From: Orychophragmus violaceus
Lineage: Eukaryota; Streptophyta; Magnoliopsida; Brassicales; Brassicaceae
Reading direction: 5' to 3'
Assembly (NCBI GenBank): GCA_030180135.1
Contig: CM058230.1
Span: forward strand, 24,698,067-24,762,066
Length of the DNA: 64,000 bases
The notes under the pieces are model-generated. The model did not search any database. It saw only the letters and a list, made by a program, of their open reading frames with translations, and was not told the DNA's origin. The position numbers were made by a program, and so were the translations under genes. Below, piece by piece: positions 1-12,339 of this stretch. How positions within the stretch are numbered: the first letter of the stretch is position 1; every line of letters begins with the position of its first letter.

Positions 1-3000
1 TCTCAAACATGAGAAGAAGGACTATGTCCTTGAGAAAGTTCTCCCCAAGAAGTACCGAACCAATGCCTGGCAGTCAGAGAAGGATGCTTGGGATAAGCAT
101 TCTAATGATGTGGTCGATGTGTGTTTTCTCATGTTGGCTACCATGAACTCGGACTTGCAGAAGCAATATGAGTACGTGGAGTCGCCAATAGAGATGATCA
201 CTGGCCTGAAAAGTAAGTTTCGGGAGCAGGCACAAACTCAGAGATACGAGACGGTTAAGTCTCTAATTGAGTGCAAGCTACCAAAGGACGGACCAGTTAG
301 TCCTCATGTCATTAAGATGATGGGTTATATTGATAACCTGGGGAAACTGGATTGTCCGATTAGCCAAGAGTTGGCTACTGACATCATTTTGCAGTCACTG
401 TCGTCAAGCTATGATCAGTTTGTTATGAACTATAACATGAACAACTTGACAAAGACTTTGACTGAGTTGCATGGGATGCTCAAAACTGCTGAACCTAACA
501 TCAAGAAGGACACCCCAAATGTCCTTATGGTACAAAAGGGTAAAAAGTTTAAGAAACTTAGTAAGAACAAAGGTGATGGCAAGACGAGCTCGATTGTGAA
601 TCCAAGTGTGTCTAACCATGCTCCTAAGGTTAAACCTGGTCCTTCTAAAGATGATAAGTGCCATTATTGTAATGGTTATGGGCATTTGAAAAGAAACTGC
701 AATAAATTCCTGGAAGATTATGAGAAGCTGAAGAAGACGTATAAGACTTCTTCTTCAGGTATTTATGTTATAGAAGTAAATGTTACTTCTTATGGTTCTA
801 CTTATTGGGTATTAGATACCTGCTGGGGTGCTCATATTTTTGTACAAATACGCAGGGCCTAAGCAATAGTAGGATTTTGGAGAAATGACAAGTGGATCTA
901 CGCGTGGGAAATGGAGCAAGAGTTGCTGCATTAGCCGTAGGAGTATTTCATTTGTTTTACTGTATGGCATGTTTTTAGAAATTAAGAACTGCTACTATGT
1001 ACCTGCTATAAGCAGAAATATTATTTCTATTCTTTGTTTGGATATGGAAGGATATCAGTTTTCAAATTAAGAATAAGGGTTATTCATTTAATTACAATGA
1101 TATATTTTATAGTAGCAGTCCATTAGAGAATGGACTTTATGTTCTAAACCAAAACGTGCCTAACTATAACATTAGTACCAAGAGATTCAAGTCAAATGAT
1201 ACGAATCAAACTTTTCTCTGGCATTGTCGTTTTAGGCCACATAAATGAGAAACAGATTCAGAAGCTCCATAGTGATGGGCTTTTGGGCTCACTTGATTAT
1301 GAATCATGTGAGAAATGCGAATCTTTTTTATTGGGTAAAATGACGAAGGCCCCTTTCAACAAACAAAATGAAAGGGCCAGTGAATTATTGGGCCTTATAC
1401 ATACCGATGTGTGCGGCCCGATGAGCACGAATGCTAGAGAAAATTTTCAGTACTTCATTACCTTTACTGATGTTTCAGTAGGTATGGTTATGTCTATTTA
1501 ATGAGACATAAATCAGAATCTTTGAAAAGTTCAAGGAGTTCCAGAATGAAGTACATAAACAACTTGGCAAAAGTATTAAAGCTCTTCGATCAGATCGTGG
1601 AGGCGAATACTTAAGTCAAGAATTCAGTGATCATCTGAGAGGTTGTGGAATTGTTTCACAACTCACTCCTCCTGGAACGCCCACTTGGAATGGAGCGTCA
1701 AAGAGGAAGAATTGGACCCTATTAGTTATGGTTCGATCTATGATGAGTCACACAAATCTTCCATCATCCTTCTGGGATACGCTCTAGAAACGTCTGCGTT
1801 TAAACTAAATAGGGTTCCATCAAAATCAGTTACAAAGACACTACATGAGATGTAGACTGGAAATGTTCCCAATTTGTCTTTCATGAAGATTTGGGGTTGT
1901 GAGGCTTATGTAAAACGTTTAATCTCTGATAAGCTCACACCCAAATCTAATAAGTGCTACTTCGTTGGTTATCCTAAGGAGACCAAGGCATATTATTTTT
2001 ACAACCGGTCCGAGAACAAAATGTTTGTTGCTCGGAACTGTGTTTTTCTTGAGAGAGATTTTTTTTCCAGGAAGAACAGTGGGAGTAAAGTACAACTCGA
2101 AGAAATTCGAAAATCACAGGAGACTGCTCAACTTGATGAGGAAGAGTAGCAGTTGTATCTACAAAGAGTTGTAGAACCTACACCTGTGGTGCCTAAAGTT
2201 CGCAAGTCCAAGAGGATTCGTCACGAACCCGAGAGATTTAAATTTCTCATGACCAATTGCCATGATCTGTTGATCATTGACAGTGACGAGTCTGCGACTT
2301 TGAAGAAGCAATGTTGGGCCGCTGAATCCGAAATGGGATCCATGTCACAGAACCAAGTAAGGACTTTGGTTGATTTACCCGATGGTGTAAAAGCCATTAA
2401 GTGTAAGTGGATTTTCAAGGAGAAAATTGACGTGGATGGTAATATTCAGATATATGGCAAAAAGTTTCAAGCAAATTCATGGTAATGACTATGAAGAAAC
2501 CTATTCCCCAGTCACTATGCTTAAATCCATTCGGATTCTCCTAGCAACCGCCGCTCATTATGATTATGAGATCTAGCAGATGGATGTGAAAACAGTTTTC
2601 CTCAATGGACTTCTGGAAAGGGTGTGTACATGACATAATCTGAAGGTTTCATTGATCCTAATGCTGCTAGGAAGGTATGCAAGCTTCATCGATTCATTTA
2701 TGGATTGAAGCAAGCATCTCGGAGGTGGAATCTTCGTTTTGATGAAGCAGTCAAAAGGTTTGACTTCATCAGGAACGAATAGGAACCGTGTGTTTACAAG
2801 ATGACTAGTGGGAGCGCAGTTGCATTTCTAGTATTGTATGTTGATAACATACTGCTTCTCGGAAATGAAGTTCCATTGTTTCATTCTGTTAAAACTTGAC
2901 TCGAAAGTTGTTTTTCGATGAAAAATATGGGAGAAGCCGTATACATTCTTGGAATAAGAATCTATAGAGATAGATTGGACAAGCTAATTGGATTATGTCA

Positions 3001-3177
3001 AGATACTTATATTGATAAGGTCTTGCACAGGACCAATATGCATGATTCCAAGAAGGGCTTCATGCCAATGACTCTTGGCATTACTCTTAGCAAGACGCAA
3101 TGTCCTTCGACACACGTTGAGCGAGAGCGAATGAGGGTCAGACTACTGCTAAAGGTATTAGATGTCTTAAGATGTGA
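1..3177 (+). pseudogene. copia gag-pol pseudogene (copy 1)
   Basis: This is the remains of a copia polyprotein with gag, protease, integrase and RT in copia order. Visible pieces are a CCHC knuckle (CHYCNGYGHLKRNC, near 659-700), a protease site in which the DTG of the sister copy has become DTC (near 815), the GAG-pre-integrase motif HINEKQIQKLHSDGLL (1240-1290), integrase fragments (1380-1700) and RT fragments up to the metal-binding motif, here VDNI instead of VDDI (near 2840). Many frameshifts and stops separate these pieces, for example TAG at about 1853 in the W of the EMWTGN motif. The frame rejoins the family stop at 3175-3177 only after a large deletion of the RNase H region. No functional product is possible. 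Confidence 0.9.
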
Positions 3178-4000
3178 TCTTAATTTTAGTGGGAGTTGTT
3201 GTTGTTGATTTTAGTTATGATATGATGTTCATGTAAACATAATTTGATTATGTTAATGAAATCTGATTTCAGTATTATTTAATTATGATTATTAAATAAT
3301 AGTCCATAAGAAATTTATGACATTTTATAGGTCATCAAGTATGTGATTTGATCATGAAACCCTATAGATAATAAATGACATAAATTATGTTGGTCCCTGG
3401 TCGAGGTTGTTAAAGTGCGACATTAACAACTGCGTGAGACTAGTATGTGAGGTGACTGATGACTAAGTTTCATGGAGTCATTAATAAGAGTATTAAAGTC
3501 AATCACATAGATATGTGTTGGAGAACACAGGATCGGACATGACCCGCTAATGAGAACTCTACAGGATAGTTATATAAGTGTCATGAGAGTTTCATTATGA
3601 CTATAGAGTATAATCCTTTGACCTGAGTTCATCATGTTTTCTTACATATGAATTGGTCCATTTTAACTTTGTCAAACGTCAGCCGTAACAAGTGACTATA
3701 AAGGCATTGATTGTGCGAATCATGAAGTGTGTGAAGGAACAGGGATGGAACAAGATGTGATTTGTCCCTCCTATATAACAGGAAATAAATATCTCAGGGC
3801 CCATCGAAGATTTGATACTGAGAAATGTGGGCCACACTCAAACGAGGTGATTGTCAGTCGTTTGTCTTGTCAGTATAAATCGGAGTTCGATGAACATGAT
3901 CTTGGCTTAGTAAGGATGACACGAATCTTGCCTTATGCCAGATCGAGATATAGAGACAAAGGGACTAAAGGAATAAATGATTCCAGTACAAGTGGGAGAT
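3178..4000 (+). other. conserved 3' noncoding tract of copia family I, ending in the polypurine tract
   Basis: About 820 bp lie between the pol stop and the 3' LTR. They align over their length with 57233-58060 of copy 2 but have no shared reading frame. The short frame at 3727-4017 is not kept in the other copy. The tract ends in AAGTGGGAGAT directly before the LTR, the expected plus-strand primer (polypurine tract). The conserved length suggests it belongs to the element rather than being captured flank. Confidence 0.75.
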
Positions 4001-4706
4001 TGTTGGGAATGTCTTGAAGTCAATTGTACTTACTCTAAGTGAAAGTTGTATTGTCGAGATGAGACAGTCATATAATACTGGGCAATCATAATGCTTTGCT
4101 AGAAGCCACTTATGATCAATAAGTTTAGAACTCGTTGCTAGTATTATATAATCCTACAGGGTCACACACCTAAGCAAACTGGATATAAGATATGGGGTTG
4201 ATCATTAGTATGATGATCTGGTGAATGTATATTTGATATGCATTCAATAACGATTTTCTGAGGCAGTGTCGATCGACACAATAGGTGTATCGATCGACAC
4301 AGATCGCGGACCAAAATAACGATTTTGGTTTATGACTTAATTAACTACGGTTTGATCCTTGGTTAATTAGGTCGTGGTAAAAGTCAATATATATATGATA
4401 TATGGTCGACTTTTACACATATTAGACCTAATTCACAGCCACCTTTGAGAAACTAAAAAAATTCTGAGAGATCTGATCTCTACGGCACTAGCATCCCGTC
4501 CGTTCTAGTTTGTGTGCGTGTGGATACCAGTAGAGGCGCAGCACTTGAGGCGCTAAGCAATCTCGAATACTTGTTCATCTTCCGCTGCTAATCTCCAGGT
4601 AATTCGAGATCCTAATGATTCAATATACATGAACCCCTAGATCCTAGGCTTGGAATTTATACTTAGGGTTGCTAATTCTGATTAGGAACTGCTAGAAATT
4701 CCAACA
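4001..4706 (+). repeat. 3' LTR of copia family I copy 1
   Basis: It begins TGTTGGGAATG and ends CCAACA, and it shares the conserved blocks of the 51515 and 58061 LTRs, including the tract TCCTACAGGGTCACACACC. At 706 bp it is slightly longer and clearly more diverged than the 682-bp pair in copy 2. A TATA-like ATATATATGATATATGG tract lies near 4387-4404. It contains a pair of near-palindromes with ATCGAT or TCGATCGA cores at 4266-4302. Confidence 0.9.
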
Positions 4707-6077
4707 GGGGAAGTATATGTTGGTCTTGATGTCTGCAGGTGAAATCTTTCATGTGGCTTACTAAGAGGAATCTGAGTATTGTTGCTTTTAAGATGAAAAG
4801 AGTTTCTGAAAGTTTTCAAACCTCTTCACCATGTTCTAGTTCTTTGTTTTGCTTGAGGACAAGCAAAGGCTAAGTGTGGGGGAGTTGATATATCATGGTT
4901 TTTACCGGTTTTAGACCATGATATAAGTATGCTTTAGAGTATTTTTAGAGTATTTTACAGGTGTTATTAGGTACATGCACGTTTGGAGCGGAATTGGAGA
5001 TTATGGAGCTTTTTGGAGCATTTTGGTGTTTTGACCCAAGAGATAGAGTTCACTGTCCAGAACAGAGATCTGTGTCGATTGACGCACATCAGCATCGATC
5101 GATGCACAGCGAGTTGGGCCAGTCTCGGCGAGAGTTAATGAAGAACGATGAATTTTCACTTATGCCCAGAAGTTTCAGATATTTACACAGAAGCCCCAAG
5201 ACGTGATTAGGCTCATATAATTAGGTTTTAGAGTTTTATTTTACATAGGCGATCATACTTTGAGCTGAGATTTAGAGAGAGATTTTGGGGCTGATCTGAA
5301 CCTGTACTGCATCCTGTTTTTGGAGAAGATTTCGAACCCCTTTACTTCTTTAATCTCTTATATGCAATTTATTTATTCATTGATTATGTTTACATCATCT
5401 ATGTCTGAGTAGATTCATAGTTAGGTTTAGGGTTTCTCATATAGGATTTCATGACTTGCTAGATTCGTTTATTTCAGTTAAGGATTCATAACTTTAATGT
5501 TCTTCAATCTAAATTGTGTTTAATGCTAGTTCTAACCTGATCACTTAGAATCTAGACTTTAGGTTGCTAAATTGACACGACAGTGTGGTTTAGAATCTGA
5601 ATTATTTAGGTTGAGCAATTGAATTACTCGCAAAAGAATTTGGTTTAATTGAATTGTGAACATATCGAACTTGATTATAAAGTTGGTTTAATCTGTTAGT
5701 AATTATAAAGACATTTGGATTGCTGCACTTAGACTTAGAGAATTCTCACAACGACAGTTGGTTAATTCTACATCCGTGTTTGAGTTCTAGAACTGAGCTT
5801 AATTAGATCCTGACTGAATGATTTACCTGCTTGTCTGATTTCCTGAGAACACCCTAGACTTAGCTCTTTTAGTTAACTGCTTTCAAACTAATCTTGCTAT
5901 AGATTTACTTTCTTGCATTGCTTTTAGTTTCACATCACATTGCTTTTCTCCTAGTTTAATCTTTACTGTTCTTAATCTATCGTTGACCGGAGTCTCTGTG
6001 GATTTCGATACCCTATATACTATAATTGCATTAACTGTGCACTTGCAGTAGAATAGGATTAAAACCTGACCCTATCA
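4707..6077 (+). mobile_element. Athila/Tat-like gypsy remnant: end of internal region plus 3' LTR (4886-6077)
   Basis: The internal end carries the motif GAGGACAAGCAAAGGC followed by the purine tract GTGTGGGGGAG, typical of the sequence before the 3' LTR of Athila-type gypsy elements. The LTR then starts TGATATATCATGG and ends CCTATCA, so the ends are inverted TGATA/TATCA; its length is 1192 bp. Near its end lies the block CTGTGGATTTCGATACCC, common in this LTR class. No coding sequence of the element remains in the window. Copia copy 1 sits directly upstream and probably inserted into it. Confidence 0.75.
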
Positions 6078-7312
6078 ATCCACAGAACGCACAATATATC
6101 ATTCGAAATATCTCAGTCTCCTCCTTGAAGAAAGGTAAGAATCGCTCCGATCAGATTTACCGTTTGAGAGTTATGACCGTTTTCCCAAAACGTGTCTGTG
6201 TTGTTGCGAATCTGTGATGGTTTATTAGATCTGTGTTTTGGATGGGCAAATGAAGTCCGCTTGACCCGTAACTTGGCAGGGACATTGTGGACTCATAGAT
6301 CTAGATCTCGGTTGAAGGAGAACCGATTTCGGTCTTAGGAGAATAGCAAAGCGTGTCGTCGAAGTTATAGGAGCAATTCTGTCCAAGTAGGCATTCGTTC
6401 GTTGTTGTGGCTACGGTGAGGACTGATCGTGATCTCTGCTCTATTCTAATTCAGTGTTGAGTACCGAATCTTCGTTTAATAGTATCTTTCCTAAGTAGTG
6501 TAGATCTAGTTTTTGACTTGCGTTGATGCGATTGATAAGAACCTAGATCATAGGACATCACTTAATCTGAAAATGGCACCTAGCTTTTAGGTTATCATTT
6601 GAACTGAAATTGTTGATTGTGCTTGAAGGACTTGAAGGGTTAGAACTGTCTAGGTCTTTCGAAAGGTTATTTTGTGACGGCTTGCGTATAACGAGTTTTG
6701 GTACGCAACCCTTGAATCGTCGTAAGGGGGGTTTCGGCGAGCTCCCCGAGTGTGAGTTGGAGTTGGAGTTAGAGTTGGGCACCGGGGCCAATGGCGGGAT
6801 CCGGGGCTATTTATTTATTGCACTCTCGGTAAAGTAGTTGATTGTGTTGTTTGTGCCTTCGGGTGTTAGGTGCAAGGTGTTATTAACCGTGGACTCGTGT
6901 TTGATGTTGTGTTAGTTTAAAGTAGAGATAGCGGTATTCCTAGAATCCGCCCTCACTGGGTATTGGTGTAAACCAATTACTCAGGCCTCCATCGTTGTTT
7001 GTTTTGCAGGTAACCCTGGAACGTTGCAAGGGTAGACGGACGTATGGGGTGCTATGTTTTGGGAATGGGATTTCCTTCTCATCTTTTTCGTTCTTTCGAT
7101 TTCTTAAGACTTATGCGTTTTCTTTCATTTCACGTTTAAGCTATTTCAATTAGTTCGGTTTTCATGTAAGACTTGATTATCTATTCCAATAAAGTAAAAC
7201 CTTTTCAATTATTTAAGTGTCGATTCCGGTTTATGGCTTGGTTCTCTATTGTGGACTATGACTCGTGGAGTCAAAGAGTCGTTGACTTGGATCCGGAGAG
7301 ACGGGTGTTACA
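6078..7312 (+). repeat. 3' part of a chromovirus-type gypsy LTR
   Basis: The segment ends in ACGGGTGTTACA at 7312, the usual 3' terminus of plant chromovirus (Tekay/Del-type) LTRs that start TGTAACACCC. Inside are the long GC-mixed tract and the phrase GAGAGTTATGACCGTTTTCCC (6170-6190) common in such LTRs. No matching TGTAAC start is seen, so the left end appears truncated against the Athila-like LTR. The call rests on the terminus and general texture only. Confidence 0.5.
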
Positions 7313-7774
7313 TCTTAGATGTGTCGTTCGTCTTCACATTTCTCTTTTGGTTGGTTTCATTCTAGCATCTTAATGTTCTTTGGAAATTTTGGAAAGTTTG
7401 CTTATTTGCTTTGGTATTTGAGTTTTATTTTTGTTTTCTTATTCTAGGGCATTTCAAGTTATCTTTTTATCGTCTTTGGTATTAAGAGTAGTTTTTTTCC
7501 TCTAGTTTATAATTCTCTCTTTTAAATGATTGTCTCTGGAGATATTTTTTATCCGACTACTTTGTATTCGTTCGAAGTTTTTAAGTTAATATAATTTTCA
7601 GATGCCGAAAAAGATCTACAAAAAAATACAAGAGCTTGTTTAAGCCGGTCTAATCACAATTTTTTGGTAAACTTTCGCAAACTATTAATTAGATGTTCGA
7701 CAGATTTATGGTACATGATCTATTCTTATAAATGAGAAGTGATTTTAAGTTGAAAACTAAAGTGTGAACACGAG
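7313..7774. other. no recognised feature
   Basis: AT-rich DNA with only short frames. No terminal repeats, RNA gene or conserved coding piece was seen. Confidence 0.5.
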
Positions 7775-8540
7775 AATGAGTTTGGGATTTCTCCTGAAGG
7801 GAGCATAAATGGTGAGCCTTTCTTCTGTAGATTACGCGAGGTTCCTCAGGTGATGTCACTTCAGGAATCGCTTTTACTATCCGAGTTTGGTGATTTTGGT
7901 CCTGAGTTAGCCGGTTTGTCAACTATCGCTGGTTTTTCTGTCTCTGCCTTCGATTCTGGAGTTACTTCAATCTGGACGGACGGAGTTGTCTCCAAATGAA
8001 TCTGGTCCAGTTCTGGAACGGTTGTAGCAACAACTTTCACAGAAGCGGTATTTGAAATCAAACTAGTCCTGTTTGCCGGTTCCTGAGAACCTGCCACCGC
8101 TGGCTCAGGGCTTAGAGATGCCGGAGCATCTATTGCCTTTACCTGCGGATGACATGGGCTTAGAATTCCTAACTCACTTGCTGGAGGACTTAGAGAGACC
8201 ACAGTCTCTATTGCCTTAGTGACGGCGAGAGGGGAACCTATTCTTGCCTCTAGTTCCATTGGAGGATGCCAAGCCACGGCCTGGGATCCTTGCGGTTGGG
8301 AAGCGGAAGATGAAATCTGAGCTTGAGATTGAAGATGACGGAGAATGGACGATGGAGCCATTGGGCGAAGCGGGCTTTGGCGATTTTGGCGGTGATTTGC
8401 GAGCTGGTTTCTTCTTTGCCATTGAGCGGCGGTCTCCTGAGCTGGGGCGGAGGCTGAGCCCGCCTGAACGCCGGCGGCGGGCGAGAGAATCGAACGTAGA
8501 TCGCCAATTAGGTCGCCAAAATCGGCTTACAAAAACGACA
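7775..8540 (-). pseudogene. LINE ORF1 5' fragment (minus strand)
   Basis: On the minus strand a frame opens at ATG 8420-8422 with a basic N-terminus MAKKKPARKSPPKSPKPAS, preceded by a GC-rich leader (8430-8540). This is the typical start of ORF1 of Brassicaceae LINEs. After a shift of frame near 8330 the Pro/Ser/Ala-rich linker continues to about 7861. Past a stop, short matches to the start of the DUF4283 region appear (MLPSGEIPNS, near 7800). Everything after that is missing. Because LINEs usually lose their 5' ends, a surviving 5' piece without the rest points to a later deletion or rearrangement. A complete relative lies at 44919-50797. Confidence 0.65.
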
Positions 8541-8892
8541 ATTTGTTATGAATTTCTCGGTTTTAATTTTTAAAGAACCAGAAGATAGAACTATATAAGT
8601 TTATCAGCATATTCGTTACAATTTACAAATACTTTTTTTCAAGCTGTAAAGAGTTTTGCACAAAATGAAAAGAACAAATGGAAGAAGATTTTGTAGAAGG
8701 ATGTGGCCATATTTCATAAAAGGTAACATAAAATTATAGAAATCCTTTGTATCTACCCAAAGTCTGCAAGTTATCAAAGAGTGCTCCAATTCAAACATAG
8801 TTTTTAAAAAAGTTTTAAACATTAAATTACATGTTGCTATCACTCTTCCTAATAGATTGTAGAAACAAAAAAGAAAAAAAAAAACTAAAACT
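8541..8892. other. AT-rich spacer beside the pararetrovirus
   Basis: AT-rich DNA with a short A-rich tract at 8865-8890 abutting the viral left end. No coding or RNA feature was recognised. Confidence 0.5.
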
Positions 8893-8951
8893 ATTGGTTA
8901 CATAAGCAAGCACAAGCGGAGGGTCGTATTGACTAAGTCTAGACGACGAAT
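8893..8951 (-). repeat. terminal direct repeat of the pararetrovirus, left copy
   Basis: 59 bp, matching 15885-15943 with two visible differences. The match ends exactly where the right copy enters the primer site, so this copy stops at the primer-site boundary. It is part of the RNA leader. Confidence 0.85.
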
Positions 8952-9275
8952 CGTATTGACAAGCGAGGGTTCGTGTTCCAAATAAGGGAGCGGTTCGGGC
9001 ACTATCTCTTTTGGCCACTGTATTGCTCAACCAACGTTAGGAATTTTAAACCCACGGCGAGTCGTGTTGACCGTCGTATTGACGGACCGTTCATGCTTAC
9101 CTAGATAAGCAAGATACAGATCGAGCACTGTGTTTAAGAATAGAAAAGAACAAGGTTTATGAAGAAGTTAGGAAGTCTGGAAAACTAGAGAGAAGTTAGA
9201 GAAACATTTTAGAGAGAGAAACTATATATTTTTCTGAATGTTTCAAGTTGTGATTTCTTACAAGGGGTGCACACT

Positions 9276-9415
9276 TATTTATAGGGAGGTATGGTGCGCT
9301 GACATAAGCGCTTACCTAAGCGATTACATTATCGCTTACATCATGCTTACCTAAGAGATTACATCATCGCGTACATCACGCTTACTTAAGTGATTACATC
9401 ATCGCTTACATTATT
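9276..9415 (-). promoter_or_regulatory. viral RNA promoter with repeated upstream elements
   Basis: Read on the minus strand, CCTCCCTATAAATAAG puts a TATA box at 9283-9276. Upstream (9301-9411) lies an imperfect direct repeat of about 40-50 bp built of GTAAGCGATGATGTAATC-like units. These resemble the as-1 element (paired TGACG boxes) of caulimovirus promoters with TGACG changed to TGATG. Downstream, a leader of about 350 nt (9250-8893) runs to the left end and would lead into the primer site in a circular genome. The as-1 comparison is inference; the TATA box and repeats are read directly. Confidence 0.6.
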
Positions 9416-9478
9416 TATTTTACATAATTTTTAAACACATAACAAACTTACCATTTATTTTACATACTTCGTTTCTCT

Positions 9479-11099
9479 TTAGTAATCCATTTCATGCTCC
9501 AGAACGTGTTCGTTGCAACAACCATAGTAATTATCTGGACACTTGTACTTCAATTCTGGTTCTTCGAACAAGTCGTCGATATCTTTATGCTTCTTTATGT
9601 TAACTTCAATGTTGAACATTTTACCAATCTCGTCAATGTACTTATCGTCATCAGGAATTTGTGCATCTTGGAATAGATCGTTGGTGTCACTCTGGGAAGA
9701 TGATTCTTGCTTATTCATATTTGAACCCTCGTGACTTGTTTTGTCGAATGTCGTCATGTAAAATTGCAGGTCTTCATCAAGATTCATCTGGTAGTCAACC
9801 GGATAATGAACCCATATGAGAATGAACGGGATCGGAAAAGTTTTTCTTGCATTATTGAGGTGAAACGCATGAGTCTGAAAATCTCCGTATGCTTGATTGT
9901 CATGAAGGTTGAAATCTGGGCGAACTCCTTTTAGAAAATCAATGTGGTGAATGAGAGTGGGAAGGGCGTGAATCTTTCTTGATTTGCTATTGACTGTCAC
10001 AGGATGATGAAAGAAGTAAATCGTATGAGGATTAAAGAAAGGATTGAGTCCACCTCTTTTAAATTTCTTAAAGGGCAGGTTCATTGCTGTCCCAGATCTT
10101 TGTAGCTTTCCACTCCACACTATCAATGGTGCAAACCACCTTCAGAACGTTGATAAACAATCCTTTTCTCCTTGAGAAGAATTGATGAAATGGTAGAGCC
10201 ATTGGATATCGAAGATGATGCCAACAGTGTAGGTTGCACAGAGATACCAGAGAAACAAAGAACTTCTTCTGGCATATTTGAATTCTCGATCCTGTAGAGA
10301 TGCACGAATGGATAATCAGGATGAATGCTCATTGGTGCGATGTAGTGACAGTTGACTCTGTATTTTGACAAGATGATAGATTGATACGCGAAAATCTTTT
10401 GGTGCAGATGCTCATGCAACATGTTTCTGCTGATGAGCTGGTGAACATCTTCAGGTACATCGGCTTCAAAGTCGAAGTAACTCTTCTTCGAAGCGGAGGA
10501 GCTGGCCATCATGTGAACCTCTTTTTGCTGATTATCTATCAGTGGTTTTCTTCTAAGCATATCAGCTAGAGTGTTCTTGGTACCCTTTAAATAGATCGAT
10601 TCAAAGTCATACTTTGAGAAACATTCACTCCATCGTAGCAATTGTTGATGTGGGACCATTTTTTGTTTGAACTGTAACATCTTTGGGAACGAAGACAAAC
10701 TTCTCGATTGCTTTTTTGACTGCAAGGATTTCTTTCAAAGTAGAGTGATAGTGTAGCTCGGAATCTTTGAAACGTCCACACTTGTATCCACAAATTTACC
10801 TTTTCCCATCCATCTCTTCAAACAGTATTGCTCCCCAATACTTATCACTTGCGTCTGTCTGTAGAATGCGCATGCCTGAGGAAGGAATCTTTAAAGGCGG
10901 TAGCTTATGTACCTCTAGCTTTAGGCTTTTGACTGCATCAGTTTTTCGTGTTGTCCACAGAGGAGGATTCTTCGACAACATCTTCTGTAGAGGTCTTGTC
11001 AATCTTTAGAGTTGTGGAATAAAGTCTCCTACGTAATTGATTACGACAAGAAACTATTGAATTTGTCGCCTCGTGAGATTTTCGTCAGGAAAATCTAAA
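9479..11099 (-). pseudogene. caulimovirid RNase H and C-terminal region
   Basis: The RNase H part is visible as ILQTDASDKYWGAILFEE near 10860, carrying the first catalytic Asp, and as the C-terminal piece RWSECFSKYDFESIYLKG near 10620, followed by NTLADMLRRKP. About 400 more residues follow in two frames (10585-10123 and 10126-9479), with an acidic Asp/Glu/Ser-rich tail and a Cys-containing end. I do not recognise a domain in this last part. Frameshifts separate the RNase H core, its end and the final block. The region stops about 195 bp before the viral promoter TATA box. Confidence 0.7.
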
Positions 11100-12339
11100 A
11101 GTTCTGTAGCTAAGTGGGCTTGTGGTACAAAGCTTCCTTCTTTGATCTACATTCCGAGAAAATCGATATTGGGCTGGGCTATTATCATTTTTCGGGCTGA
11201 CAGCATGACTCCAAACTTCTTAACAATGTCTTGAAATTGTTGGAGCGTTCGGATGTGTTCTTCTTTATCCGCCGAAATATAAGGATATCATCGATGTATT
11301 TAAGTGCCATAGGTAGCAAAGGCTCAAATATACGTAACATTGCTTGCTGAAATAGTGATGGTGCGGTCTTTAGGCCAAAAGGTAAGACATTTCATTGAAG
11401 ATGTCTATTCGGCAGACAGAATGCCGTCTTGTATCTTTCTTCTGGATGAACACCAAGTTGGCAAAACCCAGATTTTAAATCAAACTTTGAGAATATCTTT
11501 GCACCTTCGAGATGTTGAAGAAGCGCCTTCTTGTTTGGCAGAGGAAATTTTAGATCTTGTAGATACTGGTTCAGTGGCTTGTAGTCAATAACTAGCCTGA
11601 GTTTTCCTCTCGCTTGTTCTGCATGATTTTTTACATAAAATGCCTTGCATGCCCATTGGGAATTTGTTCTTGAGACTATTCCTTGATTCATCAATTGGTT
11701 GCATTTTTCATTTGCTTGCTGCAACAATGTTGGAGGCATTCCTGCATGGCTTGCCTTTGTTGGAAAGGTACTCACATCTTCTTTGAAAGGTAGGGATACA
11801 AAGAACTCCGAATTTAACCAAAGTGGATGGTCGCAATTTTGAAGGAACTCCATATGCGAATCAGCACATGATGTCATCTTGATTTCTTCTTTGATTTTGT
11901 TGAACTCTGTAGAATCTTCAATTGTGAACATGCGATACATTGTTGTAAAATCCTTATAAAGATTCTTCCATTTTATTCCTCTTGGCTCTAGTGAAATGCT
12001 GAAATCCTTCTTTAGCTTGAAATACGCGTCCCAACCAAGAATCAATTTTTTTCCAGGTGCAGATGATCCCAGTACTTCTGTTGTTATTTGACACCTTGGG
12101 AAAAGCTCTATCGTAACTGGCTTTGATCTTAGCTTAACAGTTAAGGAGTCAGAGTTTGCAACTCTAAAATCCTGCTGATGCGGCATCCACATTGATTTAG
12201 ACAGAATCTTGGGATTCATAATCGTTGTATGAGCCCTTGTGTCGATGAATGCAATTGCATGCACTGGTCTTTCTCTTTTTGAGGGATCGAAGATTGTCAT
12301 CGAAAAATGTGGTGTCTGAATCTCATCTTCTTGAGGCAT
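11100..12339 (-). pseudogene. caulimovirid protease and reverse-transcriptase region
   Basis: In the same frame as the coat region, the block opens after a TAG at 12340-12342. The protease has FIDTRAHTTI (near 12235), where the catalytic DTG triad has become DTR. RT follows, with RLVIDYKPLNQY (near 11600), FSKFDLKSGFCQLGVHPEE (near 11430), then a TGA at 11392-11394 where a Trp is expected, and after it the catalytic YIDDILIF near 11290. A one-base loss shortly after YIDD (near 11277) shifts the frame. Protease and RT are therefore inactive in several independent ways. The YIDD box and the neighbouring RNase H make the RT assignment secure; the virus family is inferred from the movement protein and the lack of integrase. 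Confidence 0.85.

Larger units (their letters stand above)
1..4706 (+). mobile_element. Ty1/copia element, family I, copy 1 (decayed, 5' end outside window)
   Basis: The interior and 3' LTR match the better-preserved copy at 51515-58742 along their whole length, so both belong to one family. This copy starts inside gag at the window edge and ends with its 3' LTR at 4706, followed directly by gypsy internal sequence, so it probably inserted into that gypsy element. Stops and indels occur throughout, and roughly 650 bp covering the end of RT and nearly all of RNase H are missing near 3135-3155 compared with the other copy. It is inactive. The target duplication cannot be checked because the 5' LTR lies outside the window. 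Confidence 0.93.

Noticed and set aside
3727..4017. 96-codon frame before the copia LTR
   Set aside because: The homologous tract at 57760-58060 does not keep the frame, so it is chance.
4961..5206. Small frame in the Athila-like LTR
   Set aside because: It lies wholly in LTR sequence and spans the palindrome pair; no sign of coding.
8244..8573. Plus-strand frame of 109 codons
   Set aside because: Opposite-strand shadow of the GC-rich LINE ORF1 start and leader.
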